The notes: generated by a model from the sequence alone, not told the origin. 64,000 bases of DNA from Planctomycetota bacterium (GCA_026692845.1 JAPLNM010000044.1:1-64000), one strand, 5' to 3'; positions 45,980 to 56,500 are shown, counted from the first letter of the stretch. Translations and numbers: made by a program.

Positions 45980-47824
45980 ATGAAAATTAATCGAAGCTCC
46001 CATCGTCGTTCGACTTGTCCTGCTAGCCGGTCGCGAAGAGGCGGTGTACGCGGAACCATCTTGGGACTGTTGGCCGTCAGCGGTCTGTGTGGCGGTGGTT
46101 ACTACTGGTTCATCAACCGTCCAGGCAGCAACTTGGAAAGCTCCACCGAGCCGATGTTCCATCAGGTCGCCGAGGGGCCGTTTGACCACATCGTTTTGGA
46201 ACAAGGCGAAATCGAATCGAGCAGCAACAACGAAGTCAAATGCGAAGTCAAAGGACGCGGAGGCAGCGGTACCCCGATTCTTTCGGTCATCGCCGAAGGG
46301 ACTTTGGTCAAGAAAGGGGAAACCCTTTGTCAACTCGATTCCTCGGCACTGGATCAGGACGCGAAAAACCAAAGGATTATTGTTAGTTCGGCCGAATCAG
46401 CTGTCATCAGCGCCGAGGCTGCCGTCAACAAAGCGGTGATCGCTCGCCAAGAATACCTCGAAGGGACTTTTCTAACGGAGCGAAAATCGATCGTCAGCGA
46501 GATCGCCGTCGCCCAACAGTCGCTTCGAAAAGCCGACCTATCGCTCGAAAGCGCCGAGAGGCTGGCGGCCAAAGGGACCCTCAAGCCCTTGCAGATCGAG
46601 GCCGAAGAATTCTCCGTGGAGAATGCCAAAAGCAACCTCGAGTCGGCCTTGGGCCGCTTGAAAGTTCTCGATGAACTGACCAAAGCGAAAATGCTCGTCC
46701 AATTCGATGCCGACATCGAAACGACCAGAGCCAAACTCGAATCCGATAAAAACACCTTGGGGGAAGAAAAGAACAAGCTTCAGGAAATCCAAGCTCAAAC
46801 GAAAGCTTGCACGATCATCGCACCGGCAGACGGCCAAGTGGTCTATGCGAACAAGAGCTCCGGCCGGGGTGGCGGCGAATTTATCGTCGAAGCTGGATCT
46901 TTGGTCCGCGAGCAACAGACCATCTTTCTGCTTCCCGATCCGACGCGCATGCAGGTCAAAGCCAAAATCAACGAATCTCGCATCAGCTTGATCCGCGAAG
47001 GCATGCCGGTGAAAATCCGTGTCAATGCGGCTGAATACGAGCTGCTCGGACGAGTGATCAAAGTCAACAAATACGCCGAGCCTGGAAACTGGTGGGGTTC
47101 GAACGTTAAGGAATACGCCACCTTCATTCAAATCGTCGAGCCACCCGAGACGATCCGAACCGGCATGACGGCCGAAGTGAGAATCTTTGTTGAACAAATC
47201 GACAAAGCGCTCCAGCTCCCTGTACACGCCGTCTACGAATACAAACGGCACCACTTTGTCCTTGCCCGCGACGGCGAAAAATGGGACACACGCGAAATCA
47301 AAATCGGTGCGACCAACGATAAATTTGTCACCGTCAAAGAGGGGATCAAGCCCGACGACAACGTTGTGCTCGACCCAAGGAACCATATGGATAAAATGAA
47401 TCTTCCTGAAATCATGGAAGTCGACGACCGTTCGAAACTTGTGGCCATGTCCAACGAACCTCTTCCGAAATCCGCGACCCCAGAAGCAGCCTCTCCAGGG
47501 GCCGGTGGTCCCAATGCAGCCGGAGCTGCTCGCCCAGGGGCAGCGGGAATGAGCTCCGATGCGATCGTCGGAATGATCATGCAACGGATGGATACCAACA
47601 CCGATGGTAGCCTCTCGCAAGAAGAGGTCGCATCCGATGAACGGATGAAAAGCTCCTTTGGCGACTACGATGCCAACAAAGACGGAAAAGTCGACCGTAG
47701 CGAACTGGCCGCCGGATTCAAAAAACGCATGGCCGCCATGGGTGCAGCAGGAGCTGGTGGTCCTGGTGGCGGTGGTCCCGGTGGTGGCGGGGCCAGTCGC
47801 GGGCCTGGTGCGCCAGCAAATTAG
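45980..47824 (+). CDS. HlyD/MacA-type efflux adaptor with C-terminal EF-hand pair
   Basis: A 614-residue periplasmic adaptor from the ATG at 45980. A basic N-terminus and one transmembrane helix (TILGLLAVSGLCGGGYYWFI) are followed by a lipoyl-like half (GGSGTPILSVIAEGTLVKKGETLCQLDSS), a long alpha-helical hairpin with many Ala/Glu/Ser residues, the second lipoyl half (CTIIAPADGQVVYAN) and beta-barrel/MPD parts (VEEG-like VTVKEGIKPDDNVVL). After an Ala/Gly/Pro linker two EF-hand loops are visible, DTNTDGSLSQEE and DANKDGKVDRSE, then a Gly-rich tail. The fusion suggests Ca2+ binding. It is followed by ABC ATPase and permease genes. Confidence 0.9.
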   Translation: MKINRSSHRRSTCPASRSRRGGVRGTILGLLAVSGLCGGGYYWFINRPGSNLESSTEPMFHQVAEGPFDHIVLEQGEIESSSNNEVKCEVKGRGGSGTPILSVIAEGTLVKKGETLCQLDSSALDQDAKNQRIIVSSAESAVISAEAAVNKAVIARQEYLEGTFLTERKSIVSEIAVAQQSLRKADLSLESAERLAAKGTLKPLQIEAEEFSVENAKSNLESALGRLKVLDELTKAKMLVQFDADIETTRAKLESDKNTLGEEKNKLQEIQAQTKACTIIAPADGQVVYANKSSGRGGGEFIVEAGSLVREQQTIFLLPDPTRMQVKAKINESRISLIREGMPVKIRVNAAEYELLGRVIKVNKYAEPGNWWGSNVKEYATFIQIVEPPETIRTGMTAEVRIFVEQIDKALQLPVHAVYEYKRHHFVLARDGEKWDTREIKIGATNDKFVTVKEGIKPDDNVVLDPRNHMDKMNLPEIMEVDDRSKLVAMSNEPLPKSATPEAASPGAGGPNAAGAARPGAAGMSSDAIVGMIMQRMDTNTDGSLSQEEVASDERMKSSFGDYDANKDGKVDRSELAAGFKKRMAAMGAAGAGGPGGGGPGGGGASRGPGAPAN

Positions 47825-47868
47825 CAAGCAGTAGATCGAAACACTTCAGAGTACTATTTTTAATCACT

Positions 47869-48636
47869 ATGCAAGACGCTTTTACGACCGAAGGATATGC
47901 ATGTAGAGTCGTTGACCTGAAGAAGGAGTACGTGCTCAAAAGCGAGACCGTACGCGCGCTTCGAGGGGTAACCTTCGATGTTCCGACCGGGGACTACGTT
48001 GCGATCATGGGACCCTCAGGGTCCGGCAAAAGTACCTTGCTCAATATGCTTGGGTGTTTGGACAAGCCCACCTCGGGGAGTTTGTGGCTCGGGCATGACG
48101 ATGTGGCCAAGATGACCGACGATCAGTTGGCCGAAATTCGTTCCCAGAGGATCGGATTTGTTTTTCAGTCGTACAACCTTATTCAGCAATTGACGGTCGT
48201 CGAGAACATTCAAGTCCCGCTGTTTTATCAAGGCAAGGCGCTGACAGCGGCTCAGAAAAATCGCAGCATCGATTTGGCAAAAATGGTAGGTCTAGGCGAT
48301 CGTCTCGGTCACCGTCCGACGCAGCTTTCGGGGGGACAGCAGCAGCGCGTTGCGATCGCTCGCTCCTTGGTCAACGACCCTTATTTTATCCTCGCTGACG
48401 AACCGACAGGAAACTTGGATTCTCGGACGACTGAGGAGATTCTTCAAACCTTCGAGCGTCTCAACAACGAAGGCCGAACGGTCATTTTAGTCACGCACGA
48501 AGACGAGGTTTCGAAGCGAGCCAAGCGGGTGGTGCGACTCAAGGATGGCCGGTTGCAATGGGACAAGATCAACGAGCAGCAGCTCCGCGATGAAGCGGCA
48601 CGCTATGCGATCGATAACATGCCCGTAGAAGTTTAA
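47869..48636 (+). CDS. MacB-type ABC transporter ATP-binding protein
   Basis: A 255-residue ATPase with Walker A (GPSGSGKST), Q loop (VFQSYNLIQQL), signature (LSGGQQQRVAIARSL), Walker B (ILADEPTGNLD) and H loop (VILVTHEDEV). It belongs to the LolD/MacB/FtsE-like group that works with FtsX-type permeases. It lies 44 bp after the adaptor gene and 33 bp before the permease gene, making a complete three-gene MacAB-like unit. Confidence 0.95.
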   Translation: MQDAFTTEGYACRVVDLKKEYVLKSETVRALRGVTFDVPTGDYVAIMGPSGSGKSTLLNMLGCLDKPTSGSLWLGHDDVAKMTDDQLAEIRSQRIGFVFQSYNLIQQLTVVENIQVPLFYQGKALTAAQKNRSIDLAKMVGLGDRLGHRPTQLSGGQQQRVAIARSLVNDPYFILADEPTGNLDSRTTEEILQTFERLNNEGRTVILVTHEDEVSKRAKRVVRLKDGRLQWDKINEQQLRDEAARYAIDNMPVEV

Positions 48637-48669
48637 TTACACACGCTGAGAGCTTGGAGAAACATCGTC

Positions 48670-49995
48670 ATGGCAATTCTGCTTGGTACCATCGGGCTGG
48701 GGATCAAAAGCCTGTGGCTTCACCCGATGCGCTCGATCTTGACGGTCCTTGGGATCTTCATCGGCGTGGCGAGCGTGATCTGGTTGCTTGCGATCTCCAA
48801 AGGGATCGGTGACGAAGCGCAGCGTCAAATCGAGAGTCTCGGCGCCGACACGATCATGATCCGCACAGTCAAGCCACCGAGCGAGAAAATGTCCAGCCAA
48901 GGCTTGACCCCCTACGGCTTGACGCGCGAAGAGTACGACATGCTTGTGGCTACGGTGCCGACGGTCAAAAGCGCGATTCCCATCCGCGAGATGCGGCGTC
49001 AGTTTCAGTTCAAGAATCGCAAGCTCGATGGTCGGCTGGTAGGATGCACGCCGGAGTATGCCGATGTGACGAAGCTCGAGATCGTCTCGGGGCATTTCCT
49101 CAGCGATGCAGAGAACTTCTCTCGCGATTGCCACTGCGTCTTGTCGGCCAGAGTTGCCGAGCGGCTTTTCCCCTTCGAGGACCCGGTCGGGCAGCGAATC
49201 TACATGCCCGAGAATCAAGACTTTTATTTGGTTGTCGGGGTATTGAAGCCCAAGGGGGCCACGGCAGCCATCGGCGGATCGATGGCAGCTCAAGACTTCT
49301 CAAACGACGTTTACATCCCGATCCAAACGCTCCAGCAACGCATCGGCGATACGGTCATGACCATGCGCTCCGGATCTCGCGAGGGGGAGATCATCGAGTT
49401 GAATCAAATCACGCTTCGATGCAGCGATGTTTCGGAGGTCAAGAAGACGGCTGAATTGGTGCAGGCCGCATTGTCGAGTCACGAGAAGATGGAAGACATC
49501 TCGGTGGTTGTTCCTTTGGAGTTGCTCGAACAGGCTCGCACGACGAGAGCGATGTTCATGTTGTTTATGGGGATGATTGCGGCGATCTCGCTGCTTGTCG
49601 GTGGGATCGGGATTATGAATATCATGCTAGCGACGGTCACGGAACGAACGCGTGAGATCGGGATCCGCCGGGCGCTAGGTGCCAAACGTCGAGACATCGT
49701 GCGTCAATTCTTGGTCGAGACAAGCGTGCTGAGTCTCACCGGTGGGATCCTTGGGATTCTCTTCGGGCTGTTTTGCAGTCCAGCGGTCGACTTGGCTCGG
49801 GAGTTTGCGACCGCTTGGTTCCCCAAGCAGATGGCGGATTTGCCCGAGGTGGTGCGAGTGGTCAAGCCATCGATTGTTCCAGAGAGCATCCCTGGGGCAT
49901 TTTTTATATCGCTTGCGGTGGGATTGATTTTTGGAATCTACCCTGCGATGCGTGCTGCGAAAATGAATCCGATCGAGGCATTGCGGCACGAGTAA
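48670..49995 (+). CDS. MacB-like ABC transporter permease (FtsX domain)
   Basis: A 441-residue protein with an N-terminal helix (MRSILTVLGIFIGVASVIWLLAISKG), a periplasmic MacB-type core domain of about 240 residues (ADTIMIRTVKPP..) and three C-terminal transmembrane helices with the FtsX signature GGIGIMNIMLATVTERTREIGIRRALGAKRRDI. GGAGA precedes the ATG. With the preceding ATPase and EF-hand adaptor it forms a tripartite efflux pump; the exported substrate (peptide, lipid, antibiotic) is unknown. Confidence 0.95.
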   Translation: MAILLGTIGLGIKSLWLHPMRSILTVLGIFIGVASVIWLLAISKGIGDEAQRQIESLGADTIMIRTVKPPSEKMSSQGLTPYGLTREEYDMLVATVPTVKSAIPIREMRRQFQFKNRKLDGRLVGCTPEYADVTKLEIVSGHFLSDAENFSRDCHCVLSARVAERLFPFEDPVGQRIYMPENQDFYLVVGVLKPKGATAAIGGSMAAQDFSNDVYIPIQTLQQRIGDTVMTMRSGSREGEIIELNQITLRCSDVSEVKKTAELVQAALSSHEKMEDISVVVPLELLEQARTTRAMFMLFMGMIAAISLLVGGIGIMNIMLATVTERTREIGIRRALGAKRRDIVRQFLVETSVLSLTGGILGILFGLFCSPAVDLAREFATAWFPKQMADLPEVVRVVKPSIVPESIPGAFFISLAVGLIFGIYPAMRAAKMNPIEALRHE

Positions 49996-50015
49996 GCTCG
50001 ACCAGAAGGGTTGTT

Positions 50016-50038
50016 GTTTAACCCGCAGCCAACGGCGA
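50016..50038 (+). repeat. Dispersed 23-bp repeat, copy 2
   Basis: GTTTAACCCGCAGCCAACGG + CGA, identical to the reverse complement of 25028-25050. It lies 20 bp after the MacB permease stop. Confidence 0.85.
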
Positions 50039-50092
50039 GGAGGTTGCCAGTACTAGGCGGAACGCCATGGGGAGCTTGTGGGGGGAAGAGAC

Positions 50093-50120
50093 GAAACACA
50101 GAGTCACGGAGGTCACGGAG
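50093..50120. repeat. Dispersed CACAGAG/CACGGAG repeat, copy B
   Basis: GAAACACAGAGTCACGGAGG + TCACGGAG. Compare the copy at 34591-34618; 22 or more of 28 positions agree by eye. Confidence 0.8.
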
Positions 50121-50216
50121 AGACGAACCAGAGCTGGAGGCTAGAGAGTCATCCTCCGGGCTAAGGAGCCTCTTGCGAGCTATAGCTCACACCGTTTGAA
50201 TCGCTCAGTGGTGAGG

Positions 50217-51206
50217 TTACTTGGACTTGGGATTCAGGCTGGCTTTGAATAGGCGTCGGGCCAGGGTGGGGTGGAAGGGGGTCCAGCCATCCGACGAGCG
50301 GTCCTGGGCGATCAGTTCTTGTGCTGTATTGAGTTTCGCATCCATCTCGTCTAGGTAGTGGAACACGAGGGCTTCGAGCGTCATGGGGACTTTTGGGCTA
50401 CCGTGGTCCAGGGATCCGTGGTGGCTTACGACGATGTGTTGCAATCGCAGAAGTTTCTGTGGGTCGATCGCAACGCCCTTGGCTTGCAAGCGATTCGCGA
50501 TTGCATCGAGCATCACGACACCTTGGACCAAGTGGCCTAGTAGTTGTCCGGAGTCGGTGTAATTGAGTTCGTTTTCGAAAGAGAGTTCTTCAATTTTCCC
50601 TAGGTCGTGGACCAAAGCGGCGGCCATGAGCAGATCGCGGTCGACCTGCGCGTAGTGTCGACTTGCAAACTCGCACAGTTGCATCAGCGAGACGATATGT
50701 TCGAGCAATCCGCCTGGATAAGCGTGGTGGGTTTTGGTACCTGCGGGAGCGATCTGCAGACGTTTGCTGGTCCGATCATCCGAGAGGATTTCTTTGCAAA
50801 TTGCCGAGACAGTCGGGTCGCTGAGGGTGTTTACCAGAGAGCCCAAGGATTCCCAGTGCGCGGTGACTTGATTGCGATCGAGCGCATCGAACTCTTCGAG
50901 TGCGACTTGGTCGGCATCGACATTTTGCATTTGATTGACGATGATCTGCAGATTTCCGTTATGCAGTTGCGTCATGCCTTGGACGCGAGCATAGGACCCT
51001 TTGGGGAATCTTTCGCAAAGACGTTCATCGGCGTTCCAACGCATCGCAGAGATCATGCCGCTACGGTCCTGCAATTGGAGCAGCAGGTACGGGTTGCCTT
51101 GGCGGTTGGATCTCAATTGCCGATCGGCGATTTTGAATACCGCGTCGACTTGAGTTTGCGGGAGCAGTTCGGCGATGTATTGGCGAACTGGGGAGTTGGT
51201 ATTCAT
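50217..51206 (-). CDS. YhaM-like 3'-5' exoribonuclease (OB-fold plus HD domain)
   Basis: A 329-residue protein. The N-terminal OB-fold nucleic-acid-binding domain (DAVFKIADRQLRSNRQGNPYLLLQLQDRSGMISAMRW) is followed by an HD metal phosphohydrolase domain: THHAYPGGLLEHIVSLMQLCEFASRHY, then LMAAALVHDLGKIEELSF and VVSHHGSLDHGSP. This is the YhaM/CvfA-like architecture, RNA degradation from the 3' end or regulation of RNA turnover. Start ATG. It lies 36 bp downstream of the ABC-2 permease gene. Confidence 0.88.
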   Translation of the reverse strand: MNTNSPVRQYIAELLPQTQVDAVFKIADRQLRSNRQGNPYLLLQLQDRSGMISAMRWNADERLCERFPKGSYARVQGMTQLHNGNLQIIVNQMQNVDADQVALEEFDALDRNQVTAHWESLGSLVNTLSDPTVSAICKEILSDDRTSKRLQIAPAGTKTHHAYPGGLLEHIVSLMQLCEFASRHYAQVDRDLLMAAALVHDLGKIEELSFENELNYTDSGQLLGHLVQGVVMLDAIANRLQAKGVAIDPQKLLRLQHIVVSHHGSLDHGSPKVPMTLEALVFHYLDEMDAKLNTAQELIAQDRSSDGWTPFHPTLARRLFKASLNPKSK

Positions 51207-51242
51207 GTTTTCGATTCCGTTTCGATACGAAGTTGCCAGCGA

Positions 51243-52112
51243 TCAACTGCTGGCGCTCGAGTAGCTTCGGAGGGCCTTTTGAAAGACCCATCGGCTCAGT
51301 ATGAGGGCGACGATCGTAGCCAGAAAGGCGAAAACCGCTAGCCCCCATTCCCAGCCTTGGCGTGGCGAAAGGGGCTGGGCCAGCAGCCTTGCTGGAACAT
51401 TGATGATCACCAGAATCGGAAAGACGAAGGTGAAGATATACCACAAAGGGATCCCCCAACCGCTTTGGTAGATCTCCATCGGATAGCGAGAGAAGTTGGT
51501 GATGTAGAACCAAAAATCATAGAGGCTTTGGTTCCTACCGAGCCAGATGCTCGTGGCTGCCAAGCAGACGATCAGGCTATAAAAAAGGGCCACGCCACAA
51601 ACCAGGTAGACCCCGTAGAGCAGGCCGATACCGATTGAGAATTCCCAGGGCGGATCGGTGCGCGAGGAGAGTCGCCAAAGCGCGTAGGCCAGGATGCCTA
51701 AACCCGCGACGGCGTTGCTTAGCGAGGCCCATTCGACACGCCTGAAGGAGATCAGAAACTGCGTGTCGATCGGTTTGAGCAATGCGTAGTCCAAGCCTCC
51801 GGTTCGAATCAGTTCGCTGAATTCCTGGGCGTTGGGCATGAGGAAGGCTTGGACAATCGCGTTGACGATCCAGGTGGTTGCAAGAAACACGTAGAACTCA
51901 TCTCGTCCCCAGCCTGTGGATGCTCCGATGCTGCGCACGTGAAAGAAAATCAGAAGGTAGAACCCTAAGTTCATCGACAGCCAAGCAAGGCTCGAGACGC
52001 AGTCGATGATGAAATTCCCTCGGAAGGTCATATCGCGTAGGAGACTATTGCGAGCAAAGGCCAGGAGGAGTTGTCCGTGCCTGAGAGTACCATCGATCCA
52101 ACGGTTGATCAT
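51243..52112 (-). CDS. ABC-2 family transporter permease
   Basis: A 289-residue membrane protein with about six transmembrane segments. The N-terminus (FARNSLLRDMTFRGNFIIDCVSSLAWLSMN) and the FSELIRTGGLDYALLKPIDTQFLISFRR block are typical of the ABC2_membrane_6 permeases, which form heterodimers with a second permease and a DrrA-type ATPase. Neither partner is adjacent on this side. Substrate unknown. The ATG is followed by a hydrophilic stretch of 15 residues before the first helix. Confidence 0.85.
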   Translation of the reverse strand: MINRWIDGTLRHGQLLLAFARNSLLRDMTFRGNFIIDCVSSLAWLSMNLGFYLLIFFHVRSIGASTGWGRDEFYVFLATTWIVNAIVQAFLMPNAQEFSELIRTGGLDYALLKPIDTQFLISFRRVEWASLSNAVAGLGILAYALWRLSSRTDPPWEFSIGIGLLYGVYLVCGVALFYSLIVCLAATSIWLGRNQSLYDFWFYITNFSRYPMEIYQSGWGIPLWYIFTFVFPILVIINVPARLLAQPLSPRQGWEWGLAVFAFLATIVALILSRWVFQKALRSYSSASS

Positions 52113-52145
52113 TCCTGTGGGCTTTCGTTTCGGTTGCGGTTTGCG

Positions 52146-52195
52146 GGCATCTCAGAGGGCATCTCAGAGGGCATCTCAGCGGGCATCTCAGAGGG
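52146..52195. repeat. 12-bp tandem repeat (GGGCATCTCAGA), about four copies
   Basis: Four imperfect copies of GGGCATCTCAGA sit between the pepT stop (52209) and the ABC-2 permease start (52112). One copy has GC instead of GA. They probably do not code. Confidence 0.9.
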
Positions 52196-52208
52196 CCGCT
52201 TTGATCGG

Positions 52209-53453
52209 CTAGAACCGGCCTTGTTGGGCCCACAGTTCCGAGAGGACGACCGCGTGCTCGACGGCTTGGACCATCTCATCCAGGCAAGCGAATTCTTTGG
52301 TCGAGTGAATATTGTATTGGCCCACCGAGAGGTTTGGGGTAGGCAGTCCAAGATGGGACATCAGCGACCCGTCGCTTCCGCCGCGGATCGCGTCGCGTTT
52401 GCAGTATCGGCCTAGTTTTCGGAAGGCTTGTTCGGCCAAGTCTGCCGCCAGGGGGAATTCGCGCAGTTTGTCGCCGAGGTTTCGGTATTGCTCTTCGATG
52501 TGGATTTCGATTCGAAGTCGCGGTTCGCTTTGTTGCATGTCTTGGGCCAATTGACGCAGCAGATCCGCATGGTTGGCAAGGTTCGAGGTTTCAAAATCCC
52601 TGAGCAGGACTTGCACGCTCGCCTCGGACACCGAACCTTGGAAAACATAAGGGTGCAAGAAGCCTTCGCGGTTGCAAGTCGTTTCGGGCGAGAGGCGGTC
52701 GATCGGCAGTTTGGCGACGAAGTGGCTTGCTGCTTTCAACGCATTGACCATTTTTCCTTTGCCGACCGAGGGATGGGTGTTGTGGCCGTAGAACTTGATG
52801 GTGGCCAAGTCGGCTGAGAAGGTTTCGACATCGATGGTTCCCGACGCACCTCCGTCGAGGGTGTATCCGACGATCGCACCGGATTTGGACAGATCGAAGT
52901 GACGGGTTCCTCGTCCGATCTCCTCATCGCAAGTAAACAGGATACGAACCGGCCCGTGTTGAATGTTCGGGCGTTCCATCAGGTAGTTGGCCACTTCCAT
53001 GATCGAGGCCACACCTGCTTTGTCGTCGGCACCTAGGAGTGTTTTGCCATCGGTCACGATCAGGGTTTTGCCGACGAGCGAGGCGAGTTCGGGGGTATCG
53101 GATAGCTCGATGAAGTCTCCGTTGGCAAGTGGAATATCGCCTCCAGAATAGGGGCCGATGACTTCTGGTTTGCAGTGATCTCCAGGGGCTTCGGGGGATG
53201 TGTCCAGGTGTGCATTCAGAAGGATCGTAGGGACAGGTCCTGGGCAAGTTGCGGGAATTGTCCCCCAGACGAGTCCGTGGACGTCTTGTTCTGCATCGTC
53301 GATCCCCATGGAGCGCAACTGCTTGACAAGAATCTCGCCGAGGAGCCATTGCCCTCGACTGCTCGGGTAGTCTTGGGTGTTGGAATTGGCGGTTGTCCCG
53401 ATCTTGACATATTGCAGGAAGCGGTCGAGCAGGCGTTCGCGGTTGATGTGCAT
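52209..53453 (-). CDS. pepT: Peptidase T (aminotripeptidase, M20 family)
   Basis: A 414-residue cytosolic zinc aminopeptidase releasing the N-terminal residue from tripeptides. The metal-binding motifs are present: LLNAHLDTS (His, Asp), LLGADDKAGVA (bridging Asp), ILFTCDEEIGRGT (catalytic and metal Glu), YTLDGG (Asp) and a late NIHSTKEFA (His). Length equals normal PepT. The start is ATG. It lies 77 bp from the end of the giant membrane protein gene, same strand. Confidence 0.95.
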   Translation of the reverse strand: MHINRERLLDRFLQYVKIGTTANSNTQDYPSSRGQWLLGEILVKQLRSMGIDDAEQDVHGLVWGTIPATCPGPVPTILLNAHLDTSPEAPGDHCKPEVIGPYSGGDIPLANGDFIELSDTPELASLVGKTLIVTDGKTLLGADDKAGVASIMEVANYLMERPNIQHGPVRILFTCDEEIGRGTRHFDLSKSGAIVGYTLDGGASGTIDVETFSADLATIKFYGHNTHPSVGKGKMVNALKAASHFVAKLPIDRLSPETTCNREGFLHPYVFQGSVSEASVQVLLRDFETSNLANHADLLRQLAQDMQQSEPRLRIEIHIEEQYRNLGDKLREFPLAADLAEQAFRKLGRYCKRDAIRGGSDGSLMSHLGLPTPNLSVGQYNIHSTKEFACLDEMVQAVEHAVVLSELWAQQGRF

Positions 53454-53530
53454 CTGAGTCCTCTGTTGACTTGGAATCTCGCCATTCTATCGCATTTGAT
53501 GATTGTGGGGATTCCGTGGCCCGGTAGGGA

Positions 53531-56500
53531 TTAAGAATGGGTGGATCGGTCTTGGGTCGGATCGGCGATGGTTTGGGGTTCTGCGAGTTGATTCCATGCC
53601 TGTTCCCATTGGGTCCAGGTTGTTTGGCTTGCAGCGAAAATCCAGCGGCGATCTGGGATGTCGGCTAGTCCGAGCGTTTTTGCGAGGCTGCTGGGTTGGA
53701 AGCTCGCGACATGGGGACCATCGAATTCCACGGTGCATGGATGGAGGAAGGATTCATCGGACCAGACGACCAGTCCGTGGTCTTGGACATCGTAGGGTTT
53801 CCCTTTGGAGAATTCCGATTCGACTTGGGCGCGGATCAGAAACACACCGCATTTGCGCATGAAACCGAGTATTGCCAAGTCGACGACTTTTTGGACCTTT
53901 TCGGGCGCTTGATCGAGCCCTCCTGTTTGGCGAGTCCAAGCGACAATCCAGCCGCTTTGCTCTTGGATTACCAGTTCGAAGGGATCCGGTTTATGCTCTT
54001 GAGAATTCGGTGAAATCGGTTTGATTCGGATCGTTAGGCTATTGGTTGCCGCGATCACCTCGGAGCACTCCAAGCGATACGCGTCGTTGGCTAGGGATTG
54101 ATTGACCATGGCGATCAATTCGCGGTCGACGCATCGGTGGACATGATCGGTTACGTGGTGGAGTTTTTTGTAGGCGCTGCGTCGTTTGGTAAACCGTTTG
54201 ACCGAAGCGGTTTGGTTTTCGAGTCTGCGCATGTTTCGAAAAAGCTTGGGCAAGGTGCCCGAGTGGAATCCGGGGCGGAGCAAACGCTCGATGGTTTCAC
54301 CGTGGCTACCTACTGGAATGGGCCCAAGGATCCCTCGACGATTTTGTCGAAACAATCTCCAGTTCTCTTTGAGCTCCCAAACGGCGAACCCGAAGAAACC
54401 GGGCAGGAAGACGATATTGAACCAGGTGATGGAAATCGCAAGGGGTTTGTTCATGTATTGGGTCAGAAACGCTTCGAGGTTGACCGCTAGGATCAGCAGG
54501 ACAGGCAGGAAGATCTTGTGGGCGACGGTCACGACAGGGAAGTGCTTGACGGGGTGGAGCGTCGGTTCGATGAGCAGATTGATATAGATTCGAATCAGGA
54601 AGGAGATCACGGACCAGAAGAATCCCAAGATGGCTTTGGCGATGAGCGACAGGAGACTTTCTTGGCTGTGGAATCGTAGCCATTCGTCGACCGCATAGAG
54701 AAATCTTTCGAATGCGAGCAACAAGCCTCGAAACAACTCGACGATCCAATCGATGGCGATGACAACCCAGCGCAGTCGGACCAGATTCCAGAAGCTTCCG
54801 ATGGCTTCAAAAAGAAGTTCTTGGACGTCTCGGCCCAAACGGGAATTCATCAGTGCGCTCAGGACGATCGCTTCGCAGGCCATGCGAAGGTTCGGGTGGG
54901 TCAGGACGCTCGGGGATCTTTGGATCAGCCATTCGGTGGCCAGGACCAAAGTCGCAGGCTTGATCCAGTAGCTCCAGGCGGTTTGCGTCCAAGGGTGCTC
55001 GAAGAACGAACGAATCGAGGCCCAGGGCAGGAGTTCTTGAGGCAGACGGATGCAGATCGCGTAGATCAGCTGACCGACCCACCGGATGGCTTTCCAAAGC
55101 CCCAAACGAAATCGGGGTAAGTGGATCAGCGCCATCAAAAAAAGTCCGACGACGATGACCAGGGGGATGATATTCAGTTGGTTCGAAACGATCTGATCGA
55201 CGGCTTGGTCTGCGGTTTTGGTGACTGTGGATGCTGGTTCGGTTTGCGATTCGGTGGCAAACGGAATCGGGTCGATCGATTCGGAGTGGGCTCGGGGATG
55301 GTCGCTGGTCCAGGTTTGGATTTTGTGCCAAATGTGTTGGATGCTTTCGATTAGGACCAGGGCACCGCCGAAGGGAATGATCAAAAATAGCGTGGCGAAA
55401 CGTCCTTTGGTGGTCCCGAAGAACATCGCGCTGATCATTTGGATCCAACGCAGGTAGAAATCGCCTTTGCGATAGACGCCATCGAGGACTTGGTCGAGGC
55501 GATCGTCGGCTTTGAGAAGTCGATCGCCGCTCCATGCTTCACGCAGACCGTGGAGATCGGGGAGTTTCAAATCGTTTTTGCTGACCGCATCGCGGAAATA
55601 GCCCATGGAAATGTATCCTCGCTCGGAGATGCAATCGAGTGCGTCTTCGACGAGCTTGTCCATAGCGATGCGTTCCGGGAACGAACTGGGGGTCATACCG
55701 ACCTCCAGCAGTGTGTTCCGCAGGGGTTCACGGATCCTTAGTCGCATCTGAGAGTCGGCTTGATGCGACGCTTGTTCGAGCAGCAGGGTCAATTGATCGC
55801 GTTCGACCCCGCTGAGCCGCACGTGCGTCAGCCTAGCTGTGGCGCTGGCAAGGTGCTTGGCCATCAAGACTTCTTGGAGATTGTAAAGTGGCCGACTCAA
55901 AGGTTTAGCGCCCAGGGAGGTCACCCAACGCAATAGATCTACGCGGTAGGAGATGCGTTCTTTGTCGAGACAGACTTTCTGCAGGTCGTACAGGAGGCGT
56001 TTTTCAGAGTTCCAGAAGCCTTGGATGGCGTTTCTGGCCAATGCCAAGAGGACTGCGTGCCAGTCGTTGTTATCCGAAGCGGGGAAGCCGATCGCTTCGC
56101 GCAAGCGTTTGACGAACAAACGCAAATCGGACTCGGCGGTCGACTCGGCCTTGGACCGTTTGCTTCTCGAGGGGGCCGAGCGAGCGGCGCGGAGCGAGGA
56201 ACTGATCGCGTGGACGGTATTGCCCCGATCGGTGGCACGGTCGCGTCTGCGCATGTAACGAAGGTATTTACGCTCCGAGGTGTCTTGTGCCAGACCGACG
56301 GACCATCGTTTCTGTGTGTTCTTTAGGACCACCTCGTCCTGCGACTCACGGCTTTGAGTATCGATGGATGCAGAACCCGAGATCCGCGATTGGTTTAGCA
56401 GTTCCTCGATGGGCAGATCCAACCGCATCTTGTCGGCGACACCATCGATACGTTGGATCGAGGGGAACCAGGTATCGAGGGTATCTGGATCAAAGTAACG

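Noticed and set aside
50217-51341. Plus-strand ORF 50607-51341 opposite the YhaM-like gene
   Set aside because: Antisense shadow of the HD/OB-fold protein.
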